64,000 nucleotides of DNA, taken from contig JAWKTT010000016.1 in the NCBI GenBank assembly GCA_041398965.1, forward strand, positions 50,487 to 114,486, written 5' to 3'. Shown one piece after another: positions 36,840-46,900 of this stretch (its first letter is position 1; the number at the start of each line of letters is the position of its first letter). The notes under the pieces are model-generated. The model had not been told where the DNA came from. It was given only the letters and a program-made list of their open reading frames with translations, and did not search any database. This stretch comes from JAWKTT01 sp041398965. GTDB taxonomy: Bacteria; Planctomycetota; Planctomycetia; Planctomycetales; Planctomycetaceae. The position numbers and the translations under genes are program-made.

Positions 36840-36920
36840 AGGCTGGGTTAGCATCTGCGTGTCCCAGCACTACGAGCCACTCCCAATCTGGGTTACCCCT
36901 GCGGCTAACCCCAGCCTACA
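36840..36920. repeat. REP/MITE-like palindrome truncating the broken gene
   Basis: Imperfect 20-bp inverted arms (36840-36859 and 36898-36917) start with AGGCTGGG. The AGGCTGGG...CCCAGCCT ends and internal AACCCAG copies resemble the widespread GGGTT/AACCC intergenic repeats of planctomycetes. It starts immediately where the coding signal of 36417-36839 ends, and it reaches the stop codon of the minus-strand esterase gene. Confidence 0.65.
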
Positions 36921-38348
36921 TTACTTTTTCGCCTTGAGTAGTTCGAGCATTCCTTTGCCCAGTCCCTCGCCGACCAGCATGTAGGTTTCGGCGTTTTGGT
37001 TATAATGAAAGCCTTGATTCGTCGGCGACATTTCCGGGCTGCGCCAGAAGTCCCGAGTCTCGACCGTCAGCACGTTTCCTTGGAACTCGGGATACTTCCT
37101 CTTGTCTCCACTGACGGCGAGTTGGGCCTCGGCGACGATCTTGTGAGGGCCTGCCATATTCCAGCCATCGAACCCGATGGTCGCGATTACGAACGGTGCG
37201 TTAGGGGCGTCGAATTCTTTCCGCAATGTCTTGATAAGGTGAACGAGGTTTTGTTCATACCGGCTCGCGTGAGGTTCGCCGCCATCCTTGTGGCCCTGCC
37301 ACCAAACAAATCCCGCGATTTCGTAACCGCGTCCTTTCCAATGCGGAAACTCCTTGTCGAAGTTGTTCAGCACTTCGTGGACCGCACCGAAACAGTCATC
37401 GTACTGCTTTCCGGCATACCAGTTGATCGGTTGGGGAGACGTGCCCTTCTCCCATCTCGCTGGCGAATCCTTATACCCCGCGTAGACGTATCCATCGTGT
37501 TCGTACTGTTCACTCCCAGGCGGGAGGTAGTCCCAGCCCAATGATCGATTTCCCTGTGAGGCCTTAAGTACGAGCACTGGCTCATCATGATAGTCGCCGA
37601 CAATATGTCCAAAACCGAGTTCCGGCCCGATATTGTTGTTACCAGCGCCGCATCCTATGGAGAGCCACTTGTTAGCCGTCGCGGTCACAACCCCCTTGTA
37701 CCAAACATCATCGCGGATAACCCAGTTGCCCTGCTTGTCGACGAGATAGGGAAACTTTCGATCCTGCTTTACAACGGTCGCCAACGTGCCGGGAATGTCC
37801 ATCCGTGCAATCCAGCCAAGACCGTTCGCCTGATCGTTTAAGTAGATGATCTGGAACGGAACTTTCTTGTCAGCGGTGAGCGTAATGTGCGTATGTCTCG
37901 CCTCCTTGCCGGGCTCCTGGCGATACACCTCTTTGCCATCGACTTCCATAATGTTATCCGTCGATGCGCCGTAGCCCGGACGAAGCTCGTAGACTCCGGT
38001 GTTCTTGACCTGAAGGAATCCACGCACAATTTGCGTCCCGCCGCCGGGATAAGGGGTCGGCATCACTCCTCCGAAGGCTGCCAGCTTGAGCGTCTTTGTT
38101 GGCTCCATTTTTTGGTAGTCGGCATCCGGGCTGTACTTGCCGGGATACACCGAGAGCACCGGGTCGATGAACTCGGAACCCCAGCGACTGCCTCCCCCCG
38201 TCACCTGGCCAATCCCAACCATGTTGGACTGACCGGAGAGGATGTAAACCTTGACCGGTTTGTCAGCGGCCAGGGCAGTGACCGTCAAGAACGACGACGT
38301 CAGAACGGCACAGAACGCGCGAACAAGACAACGACGACTAAGTTTCAT
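36921..38348 (-). CDS. Sialate O-acetylesterase-like (SASA) exported enzyme
   Basis: A 475-residue exported protein of the SASA/DUF303 carbohydrate esterase group (CE6-like). A signal sequence ends near TALAA. The nucleophile motif is YILSGQSNMVG, the second block is FVWWQGHKDGG, and the last block is HYNQNAETY, which contributes the His. Between them lies a beta-rich insertion (about residues 120-235), which is unusual for the minimal SASA fold. It probably removes acetyl groups from sugar polymers in the periplasm. The start at 38348 has AGAGGAA upstream; the longer frame does not fit a signal peptide. It is directly downstream of a second SASA gene on the same strand. Confidence 0.88.
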   Translation of the reverse strand: MKLSRRCLVRAFCAVLTSSFLTVTALAADKPVKVYILSGQSNMVGIGQVTGGGSRWGSEFIDPVLSVYPGKYSPDADYQKMEPTKTLKLAAFGGVMPTPYPGGGTQIVRGFLQVKNTGVYELRPGYGASTDNIMEVDGKEVYRQEPGKEARHTHITLTADKKVPFQIIYLNDQANGLGWIARMDIPGTLATVVKQDRKFPYLVDKQGNWVIRDDVWYKGVVTATANKWLSIGCGAGNNNIGPELGFGHIVGDYHDEPVLVLKASQGNRSLGWDYLPPGSEQYEHDGYVYAGYKDSPARWEKGTSPQPINWYAGKQYDDCFGAVHEVLNNFDKEFPHWKGRGYEIAGFVWWQGHKDGGEPHASRYEQNLVHLIKTLRKEFDAPNAPFVIATIGFDGWNMAGPHKIVAEAQLAVSGDKRKYPEFQGNVLTVETRDFWRSPEMSPTNQGFHYNQNAETYMLVGEGLGKGMLELLKAKK

Positions 38349-38439
38349 GGGAATTCCTCTGGATGTCACAGGACGACAATCAATGCTTCGCGGGTGCCAG
38401 GTCCGCGAATGATTGATACCGAAAGTCATGGTCAGCCGC

Positions 38440-39840
38440 TCACTCCCCGGCTCGGAAAGTCAACGCAGGGAGTCCTTCTTCATTGAACAGGTTTGCCCAG
38501 GGCGAGTCCTTGTCCCACGCGTATTGCACGGCGACTGGTTCCGGCACATCAGCACTCGAGACGACGACAGTGTCGCCATCGATTTCTGCCTTGGCCCAAT
38601 GGTACTTGCCGTCCTTTCCCGCCACGGCGAATCCTTGCAGGCCGTCGCCATAAGTGGTCGCCAGTCCGCTGCCGATGTGGGAGTAGTGGACACGAATCTT
38701 AGCACCCTCGATCTTATGCGACGCATAGATCGGACCATAGATTTCCATCGGCTTTTCGTAAGCAAAACCTAACGCCACCTGCGCTGCGCGGTGACCATAA
38801 CCTGACTTATTACGGGGGTGAATTCCAGCGCCGAGATCTCGGGCCGTAACCATGGCGGTTTTCGGATGTTGCATGATCCTGACATGGTGTGCCCGATAGT
38901 CTCCGGCATGACCCTGCTGAGGCGTCGCGGGCAGAGGGGCGAAATTGTCGGCCATGCGATTGGTTGGATTTGACTTATCCCATGCACATCCGCCGCCACT
39001 TGGCTTTTGCACATAAAGGAAAGGGAACTCGCCCTGTCCCCAGGCATCTCGCCAGCCACCGATCAGTGCCCCCATTGTGGTGAACTGGTCGAGCCCCTTG
39101 ATGGCGGTTCCTGACTCTCCCTGATCCCATAGCACTCCACGAATGCCGTAGGGCACGATCGGTAGAATGTGTTGTTTGTAGAGATCGCCACCGTTGGCCG
39201 CTTGAAAGGTCTTCGACGGCTCGTAATTCGCCAGCATCTCGTCGGTGAGCCAGCGCCCCGATGGCGTTCCCCCCACGGCTCCAAGAATCAGCCCGACGGG
39301 GACGTCAATGTCCTTTTGCAACCGCTGACCAAAAGCAAACAAGATTGCCGAAAAACCGGCATTGGTCTGTGGGTTGGACTCCTGCCAGTTCCCACCCTTA
39401 CCACGGCAGAACCGTAATTGGGGATAGGTTCCTGCGGCGAGTTCGGCGAGCACGTCGTCCCCTTTGGCATATCCACCGACTCCGCCCGCCATGTTCGACT
39501 GTCCCGACCCGACCCACACGTCGCCGACTAACACATCCTTAAATTCGATCGTGTTCGCCCCTTCAATTCTCAGTACGTGAGGGCCACCCGCTTTGAGCGG
39601 GGTGAGCTTCACCTGCCAGTTTCCCTGGGCATCCCCCTTGGCGTGATGTGACTGTCCTGCAATCGAAACGGCGACGTCTTCACCAGGTTCGGAAGTGCCC
39701 CAGACGGGGGCGGCCAGGTCGCGTTGTAAGACCATGTGGTCACTGAACACCGGTGGCACTCTGACATCGGCGAAGGCTACCGACGCGAATAACATAACCA
39801 TCAGCAGGGATGATACCGATATCGATTGGCAACGACGCAT
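38440..39840 (-). CDS. Sialate O-acetylesterase (SASA family)
   Basis: A 466-residue exported esterase with a signal peptide ending near VAFA and the classic N-terminal beta domain (VFSDHMVLQRDLAAPVWGTS, the usual start of this family). The SGNH-like catalytic blocks are VGSGQSNMAGG (nucleophile Ser) and LWDQGESGT. It should hydrolyse acetyl esters on sugars such as sialic acid or xylan side chains. It is 91 bases upstream of the related SASA gene 36921-38348 and probably shares its transcript. The two are divergent in sequence and in domain layout, so they may act on different linkages. Confidence 0.92.
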   Translation of the reverse strand: MRRCQSISVSSLLMVMLFASVAFADVRVPPVFSDHMVLQRDLAAPVWGTSEPGEDVAVSIAGQSHHAKGDAQGNWQVKLTPLKAGGPHVLRIEGANTIEFKDVLVGDVWVGSGQSNMAGGVGGYAKGDDVLAELAAGTYPQLRFCRGKGGNWQESNPQTNAGFSAILFAFGQRLQKDIDVPVGLILGAVGGTPSGRWLTDEMLANYEPSKTFQAANGGDLYKQHILPIVPYGIRGVLWDQGESGTAIKGLDQFTTMGALIGGWRDAWGQGEFPFLYVQKPSGGGCAWDKSNPTNRMADNFAPLPATPQQGHAGDYRAHHVRIMQHPKTAMVTARDLGAGIHPRNKSGYGHRAAQVALGFAYEKPMEIYGPIYASHKIEGAKIRVHYSHIGSGLATTYGDGLQGFAVAGKDGKYHWAKAEIDGDTVVVSSADVPEPVAVQYAWDKDSPWANLFNEEGLPALTFRAGE

Positions 39841-40328
39841 CGTTCAGTCCTCACTTTGGGAGTTCGATGTGGGCGAATATCAAGTCGCCATTGTAGGCAG
39901 CGAACCCTTTGATCGCACGTCTGCTCTGAGCGTCAGGGGATCGACACGGGGTCGACAGACCATTCTCTACCTTCCTTTCTTATCCGTGACTCTTCACTCC
40001 CAGTCGAGACGACAACAAGAACATTCGCAGTCGACACTGTCGGTCAGCGAGGCACGGTTGTTGTGGTCCTCGTTTGCCGAATCAGTTCAACGATCTCATC
40101 TGGACGATGTCGGAAGAATCGACCTGAGACGGTCCCTTCCACCCTTGGCTATTTCCACATCGAAACGATTCACACCACTTGCACGTCAGCTTATTGAAAG
40201 GTGCCATCGAACGGTGGCAATCGACTGTGTGTTTACATACACTTTTCGAGGCCGGAAGACTCTTGCACTGATGCGGTTGATTGCTTTCGACCAGCAATTT
40301 CCGTTTCTGCTGTGGTGCGGAGGGAATC
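39841..40328. other. Divergent intergenic region before the caspase cluster
   Basis: This 488-base gap lies between the SASA gene (minus) and the caspase cluster (plus) and should carry promoters for both. I see no convincing -35/-10 pair and no conserved ORF; a long plus-strand frame runs through but is a continuation of antisense sequence. Confidence 0.45.
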
Positions 40329-40586
40329 ATGACAGCCAACGCAGGGAGCGACGTTTGGAGTTTTCGACTTTCTGAAAACCCTTGGGGCGTGATGCATCGC
40401 GGTGCGTCGGTCGTTGGGTTGGATCGTCCGCTTGCTCCTGGCGAGTTCGACGGGAAGATGTGGTTGGGTGGCATCTCGAGTGTTTCGCAGTGTGTGACAC
40501 TTGGGCGACTGGTCGCGAACGACGCGGCGATCGGTTGTGTCACGGGTACCGGACGTTGCACTGAGGTTGTATCGTCACTGGATTGA
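40329..40586 (+). CDS. Possible small first gene of the caspase cluster
   Basis: An 85-residue ORF starting at ATG 40329, which has GGAGGG (40319-40324) at good spacing and so a better ribosome site than most genes here. It ends 37 bases before the caspase gene. The protein (MTANAGSDVWSFRLSENPWG at the start) has Trp/Gly-rich segments and no signal or known motif. Position and ribosome site favour a real small gene at the head of the operon; composition alone does not prove it. No function can be given. Confidence 0.42.
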   Translation: MTANAGSDVWSFRLSENPWGVMHRGASVVGLDRPLAPGEFDGKMWLGGISSVSQCVTLGRLVANDAAIGCVTGTGRCTEVVSSLD

Positions 40587-40623
40587 CATCATCGAGTAAG
40601 CGTTGCGATTACGAGGCCGTTCT

Positions 40624-43600
40624 ATGTCGGCAAACGTTTATGCCCTGCTTGTGGGGATTAATGAGTACCCGTCGCACGTCGGCCGGTTGTCTGGATGCAT
40701 CAACGATGTCGAGCACGTCCACGAATACTTGCGGGGCCGATTCGCTCCGTCGAAACTGTTCGTGGAAACATTGCTGAACGGGGATGCAACGCGACAGGGG
40801 ATGATCGATCAGTTTCGACATCACTTGTCCCGAGCAGGGGCAGACGATGTCGTTCTATTTCACTACTCGGGTCATGGGGCTAGGTGGAAGTCCGCGCAGG
40901 AGTTCACGTCACTCTTTCCCGATGGCATGGACGAAGGACTGGTCTGTGCCGACAGTCGGTTGGCGGGTGGCTACGATCTCGCCGACAAGGAGCTTGCCGT
41001 CTTACTGGCCGAAGTTGCCGGCAACTGTCCGCATGTTGCGGTCATACTCGACTGTTGCCACTCTGGTTCTGGCACACGTTCTGCCGATGACTTCACGCAG
41101 CTAAAAGCCCGTCAGACGCATGAAGTTCAGACCGAGCGTCCGCTCGAGAGTTATCTTGACGGATACTATGCCGCATTGCGCCATTCTGGGGCCTCGATGG
41201 AGATTCCAGTAAGTCGTCACATCTTGCTGGCGGGTTGTCAACGTGTGCAGAAGGCATGGGAAGGGAGGGACCATAGCGGCCTGTTTACGTCGAGCCTACT
41301 GGAAGTGCTGAGGCGCTCAGGTGGGGAGTTGTCGTACGCCGATCTGTTTCTGAGGTGCCGGGCGGAAGTTCGTCGACGTGCAGACAATCAGGAGCCGCAG
41401 TTCGAGACTTACCGTGGATTTCCCGCTTGGCAGGGTTTTCTTGGAGGGCGAGGGAATCAATCCGGGAGGAGGCACACGGTTGCTTTCGAGAAGAACCGAT
41501 GGACCTTGAACTGTGGTGCGATTCATGGACTGCCGTCCGATCCCGATGAGGCGGTGTCACTGGACTTGTACCGAGAAGGTAATCCGTCCCAACTGGCAGC
41601 GCGGGCAACGACTTCACACGTCGGCGCACAGTCGAGTGAATTGACAATCCTTGAAGGGAGTGCAGATGTCTCGGAGCGGTTTCAGGCTGAGATCACCAGT
41701 CTTCCTGTGCCGCCACTGGAAGTCGCTCTCGAAGGAGATGACGCTGCAACGGCCGCACTGGAACAGTTCTTTCGAGACGCTGACGATCAATCGCTCGGAG
41801 TCTCGTTGCTGCGAGAATCGCAAGATATTGCCCGCTACGTGGTCTCCGCTGATGAGGGGACATGGTCGTTGCGATTGCAGGGCGGTGGCCGGTTGATCCA
41901 GGGTGTCCGTGGTTACTCGCGGGAAGCGGCCGACTACTTGTTCTCCGTGCTGAAGCGTGTTGCCGCCTGGGAACGTGCTGTCTCGCTCCAGAATCATTGG
42001 TCGCGGATGAAGCAGGACGATGTCCCCTTCTGGCTTAGCGAGGTTTCGGAACAAGATGAAGTTGTTCGAGAGTTCCCGGACAACAGTGTGACGATAGACA
42101 TCATACCTGAGCAAGAATTCTGGAGTTCGTTCCGAGGGACTCTGCGGGCGAAGAATCTGACACAGCAGCCGCTGCATCTCCTGTTGGTTCACCTGTCCGA
42201 CGACTATGGGATGCAGGTGCTCTACAACGATCGAGTTGAGCCAACAGAGTCGAGCTTTACCATCACGCTGGATGGGAACGCGTTTTTTGACTTAACGCTG
42301 GACGATCACGAGGGAGACGAATCGGTTCACATTTTCAAACTGATCGTCTCGACCGAGAAGGTGGACGACTTCCTCTTGGGTCAGGAACCACTGCAACTCG
42401 GAACGATCCTTGATCTTGAAGAGACGCGTGGAACGCGAGGGCTGAGTTTCGGTCAACCGCGGCGAAAGCTCGTTCACGAGCAGGAGTGGTTCACACAGGA
42501 TGTGCAGGTCACACTGGTGCGTGAGCGAGAGACTTTGACGGCTGACGATATCACACTGGCGGGTGGTGTGGTTCATGTGGTCGGGCATCCTCAGATGCGA
42601 GCGGGTGTTCGTCTGACGGCACGCAACGCCGAATTTGCAGGTCGGGGAGCGACGGGAAGCGAGGTCCATCGGGTCTTCGAGCGGCTGGGGATGGAACATA
42701 TCAATTTCGCAAAGACGCGAGGCGACAACCTGAGCGTTCTGGAGTTGACGAACATTCAACATGCGGAGTCCCTCGCAGAACATCCGCTCGAAATCGCCCT
42801 CGACATCGCCCTGACCGACGAAGAGAGCGTTCTGCCGATCGTATTTGATGGCGAGGACATCTTGATTGGTGGTGCGGCGGCGCGTGATGAGAAGGGACGA
42901 ACCCGAATTCTTATCAGCAACATTCCAGAATGCCCCGACCGTCAGCGGGGCATCGGCCAGTCACTCAAACTCTACTTCTTCAAGACGGTGCTGCGTCAGG
43001 AGAACGTCAATCGGCTCGACTGGATTTCGTTCAAGGCCGACGGCAACACAACGCGACAGGGTGTTGATGTTGCGGAAAAAGTCCGAACTGCGAAAAACAT
43101 TCTGCTCCTGCTTCCCGGAATTCTGGGAGACACGACAGAAATGGCAAACGGACTTCAGGTGGCTCAAGATGTCGTCGGACAACGCCTTCACCAGAATTTC
43201 GACTTGGTGCTCGCGTACCATTATGAGTCTCTCAGCACACCATTAGTTCAAACCGCTCTGCAATTGAAGCGTCAACTCCGGGAGGTCGGCATTCACGAGG
43301 GGGACGATAAGCGATTGACGGTTATGGCCCACTCGGTGGGAGGGCTGATCGCCCGTTGGTGGATCGAACAGGATGGGGGAAAGTCTGCTGTCGACCATCT
43401 GATAATGTTCGGCACTCCGAACGACGGTTCGCCACTGGGACAGATCGGTGCCGCTCGGAACATCACGACTCTGCTTACGACGCTCGCGATGAACGTCAAT
43501 CCGTTGTTTGCCGCTTGGGGGGGGCCGTTGATCTACTTGCTGAATGGTTCCGAGAAACCGACAGTAACGCTGGAGGAACTCAATCCACAGTCGGAGATCA

Positions 43601-43911
43601 TCAGGACGCTCAGTGCAAGCGAAGACCCCGGGGTTCGCTACACGATCATCAGCGGCGACTTCCATGCGGCACGGCAACAGCAGGGGGGAGTGCTGGCGAG
43701 GCTGGCCGGGAAACTGGGAGGAGAATGGTTGCTGAAGTCGCTACATCAGGGAGAGACGAATGACATCGCGGTGAGCGGTCGTAGTGCAACCAGCATTGAC
43801 GATTGTCGTTCTCCTCCTCCCGACAAGCGGAGAGTGCCGTGTCATCACTTGAGTTATTTCACCAGCGATGCCGGACTGGAACACCTCGCAAAGATCGACT
43901 GGAGATTGTAA
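40624..43911 (+). CDS. Caspase-like peptidase fused to an alpha/beta hydrolase
   Basis: A 1095-residue cytosolic protein. Residues 1-250 are a peptidase C14 (caspase/metacaspase) domain starting YALLVGINEYP. The catalytic dyad is intact: His84 in HYSGHGAR and Cys145 in DCCHSG. Residues 270-820 have no assigned domain and include beta-rich and helical parts. Residues 825-1060 form a lipase-like alpha/beta hydrolase with LLLLPGILGD, the nucleophile elbow AHSVGG (Ser904) and the acid/His region (MFGTPNDGSPLG and later). Caspase-fold proteins with fused effector domains occur in bacterial conflict systems. The start at 40624 begins the conserved strand; an upstream TTG at 40603 is less likely. 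The next gene starts 65 bases downstream. Confidence 0.9.
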   Translation: MSANVYALLVGINEYPSHVGRLSGCINDVEHVHEYLRGRFAPSKLFVETLLNGDATRQGMIDQFRHHLSRAGADDVVLFHYSGHGARWKSAQEFTSLFPDGMDEGLVCADSRLAGGYDLADKELAVLLAEVAGNCPHVAVILDCCHSGSGTRSADDFTQLKARQTHEVQTERPLESYLDGYYAALRHSGASMEIPVSRHILLAGCQRVQKAWEGRDHSGLFTSSLLEVLRRSGGELSYADLFLRCRAEVRRRADNQEPQFETYRGFPAWQGFLGGRGNQSGRRHTVAFEKNRWTLNCGAIHGLPSDPDEAVSLDLYREGNPSQLAARATTSHVGAQSSELTILEGSADVSERFQAEITSLPVPPLEVALEGDDAATAALEQFFRDADDQSLGVSLLRESQDIARYVVSADEGTWSLRLQGGGRLIQGVRGYSREAADYLFSVLKRVAAWERAVSLQNHWSRMKQDDVPFWLSEVSEQDEVVREFPDNSVTIDIIPEQEFWSSFRGTLRAKNLTQQPLHLLLVHLSDDYGMQVLYNDRVEPTESSFTITLDGNAFFDLTLDDHEGDESVHIFKLIVSTEKVDDFLLGQEPLQLGTILDLEETRGTRGLSFGQPRRKLVHEQEWFTQDVQVTLVRERETLTADDITLAGGVVHVVGHPQMRAGVRLTARNAEFAGRGATGSEVHRVFERLGMEHINFAKTRGDNLSVLELTNIQHAESLAEHPLEIALDIALTDEESVLPIVFDGEDILIGGAAARDEKGRTRILISNIPECPDRQRGIGQSLKLYFFKTVLRQENVNRLDWISFKADGNTTRQGVDVAEKVRTAKNILLLLPGILGDTTEMANGLQVAQDVVGQRLHQNFDLVLAYHYESLSTPLVQTALQLKRQLREVGIHEGDDKRLTVMAHSVGGLIARWWIEQDGGKSAVDHLIMFGTPNDGSPLGQIGAARNITTLLTTLAMNVNPLFAAWGGPLIYLLNGSEKPTVTLEELNPQSEIIRTLSASEDPGVRYTIISGDFHAARQQQGGVLARLAGKLGGEWLLKSLHQGETNDIAVSGRSATSIDDCRSPPPDKRRVPCHHLSYFTSDAGLEHLAKIDWRL

Positions 43912-43975
43912 CTGGAGGTTGAAGCTGTAGATGATGACTGGAAACGGCAACTGATTAAGAGATGAAGGAGAGAAG

Positions 43976-46900
43976 ATGGCGGAAGAGAGAACGAAACCAG
44001 TCATTCTACTGGCGTTCGCCAACAACGCAGAGGAATACCTGCGTTCTCTCGCCAACGAGGCACACAGTCTGCGCGATGTGTTGACACAGGGAAACGCCGC
44101 GAAGTGGTGCGAAGTGGTGTTGCGTGAGAACTGTACGGCCGGCGATATCTTCAAGGTGTTGCAAGACCCACAGTACCGCAATCGCATCGCGATTTTTCAT
44201 TACGGAGGCCATGCAAACGCATATCAATTACTACTGGAGTCGGCGAACGGAGAGGGAGCGACTGCCGATGCGGGTGGCTTGGCGAAATTTCTTTCGCAAC
44301 AGCGGGGACTCCAACTGGTCTTTCTGAACGGCTGTTCGACTCAACAGCAGACACAGGGATTGCTGGATGCCGGTGTCGGGGCCGTTATCTCGACTTCGCG
44401 GGCAATTCGAGACGAAGTCGCGACGACGTTCGCTTTGCACTTCTATCAGGCGATTGCGGGGGGAGCGTCGATTCGCACAGCCTACATCGAAGCAGAAGCG
44501 TCGGTTCAGCGCCATGAAGCGGGGAACATGCGAGGGTTGTACTTCGGCGATCGACAGATTGTCGGCTCGCCAATCGAAGAGGATCGTCTCCCTTGGCAAC
44601 TATTCCTGAGAGAAGGTTCCGAAAGTACGGACAAATGGAATCTCCCCGAGGTGGCTGACGATGCACTCTTTGGATTGCCCTCACTTCCACTCCAGGACCT
44701 GCCGGAGTCTCCCTATCGCTATTTGAAGTGGTTCTCGCGTCGTGACGCGGAAGTCTTCTTTGGTCGCTCACATCAGATTCGGGAGTTGTTCGATCGCCTC
44801 ACCGCACCGCGAACTCCACCAATTCTCCTGTTCTATGGACAGTCTGGAGTCGGAAAGTCGTCGATTCTCGATGCCGGTCTGATGCCTCGCCTCGAACAGG
44901 ACCACGAAGTCCGGTATCTGAGGCGGACCGAGGGAGGACTGCTCGACACACTGCGGATGGCATTCTTGCCAGAAGCAGTCGGCGCTCCAGATGCCTCTGC
45001 CTGGCAACTCAAGGAAGAGGTGACCGGCAAGCCATTGGTCGTCATTCTGGATCAGGTCGAGGAAGTCTTCACACGACCAATCGTTGAGGTAAGGAATGAA
45101 TTGGAGCAATTTCTGGGCGTGCTCGTGATGATCTTCGGCGATGCAGCCCGTCGCCCAAAGGGGAAGTTGGTGCTGGGCTTCCGTAAGGAGTGGCTGGCCG
45201 AGATTGAGAAACGATTGATCTCGTACGAGTTGCCGCGATCCAAAGTCTTCCTTGAACCGCTCAATAGGAAGGGGATCATGGAAGCAGTGCGTGGTCCGAT
45301 GAGTTCCGACCGTCTACGTCAACACTATGGGCTGCAAGTCGAAACGGGATTGGCGGAGATTATCGCCGATGACCTTGCCGAAGATCGGGATTCCGCGATC
45401 GCCCCGACACTGCAAATCCTGTTGACGAAGCTCTGGTCCAGGGCAACCCAACAGAACTACGAGCGACCGGAGTTTACAGGGGACTTATATCGTCAACTAA
45501 AACGAGACGGAATCTTGTTGCGAGACTTCCTCAACCAGCAAGTTGAGACATTTCGTCAGAAGTATCCCGAGGTGGTCGACTCTGGTTTACTGCTGGACAT
45601 TGTCGCTCTCCACACGACTGCGCTGGGGACGGCCGATCAACAAACGGTCGAACAACTTCAACAGCAATATGCTCATCTCGGCGCAACCCTGCCCGAATTG
45701 ATTCAGCAATGCCAGGATTTGCATCTACTGACCGTTACTGCAAACTCACAAAAAGAGGGCGAGACGACCACGCGGCTTGCTCACGACACCTTGGCCCCGT
45801 TGGTTCGCGAACAGTTCGACACCTCAGACAAACCAGGACAGCGAGCCCGCCGGATTCTCGACAATCGTTCGGTTGACTGGAGTGACGAGGCAACGGGAAC
45901 GCCACTCGATGATGCCGACCTTTCGATCGTTGAGCGAGGCGTTTCCGGCACTCGTCAGTTGACCCCAACCGAACAACGTCTGCTCGCCGCCAGTCGGGAA
46001 CTCCGACTTCGGATTCAGCGCACAAAGAGGACGATCAGGGTCGCCATTGTCGTTGCTGCTGTCGTTATTCTTATCGTCTCGGCGATTGCCATGCAGAAGT
46101 CGACGGAAGCGCGACAGGCGAATCTCACGGCAATACTGACAGCTTCTCCGGCTGAACTGGAAACGGCTCTCGCGACCATCGACCATTCCACTGCTGAAGT
46201 CCTGCGGACGGTACGTGACGACGAGAAACTCGGCTCGACGGCTCGGCTTCACGCTGCATTCGGACTCGCCCACTTCGGAGAGTCGCAAGACCTGTTCCTC
46301 GTCGAGTATTTGCACGAAGTCACTCCTGAGGAGATGCCGAACCTGCTAAGGGCCCTCTCAGCAAAGTTGGACGAGTCATTGGTCCAGACATTGTCGGAGA
46401 TCGCGAATGGAGAGGTATCGAACGATTCGGCACAACCGGTCCGTGCAGCTTCCGTGCTGGTAGCACTCGGGCAAGCCGATCACCTTCGTCGTCTCGAACA
46501 GTTCCCTCCAAATGGGGACCCACGCCATCGAACTCACTTTGTGCACGACTACCATCGCTGGATCGGAGATGTTGATCGGCTGCGTGAGGCTTTAACGCAT
46601 ACCAACAATACGGACGCATTGGCGGCGATCTGCCTCTCACTGAGTTTCAGCGAGTCGAAACAGGTTCAGACTGCCACTCAGGATATTCTCGCGAAGCATC
46701 TTAAGGGACATCGCTCGGCGGCTGTTCGATCGGCTTCTCGATGTACGCTTCACTCGTGGGGGGCGATGCTTGCCGATGCCAACGCGAAGCTTGACGAATC
46801 AGAAGGTCGAGACTGGTACACCAATGGAAGTGGCATCACCATGATTGCGGTTCCCTTCAATGATCAGGGAGTCGGGACGTTTCAGTGGATTGACGTGAAG

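Noticed and set aside
39841..40375. Long plus-strand frame (39695-40375) as a gene
   Set aside because: Its first part is antisense to the SASA gene and the rest lies in intergenic DNA without a ribosome site or family match.
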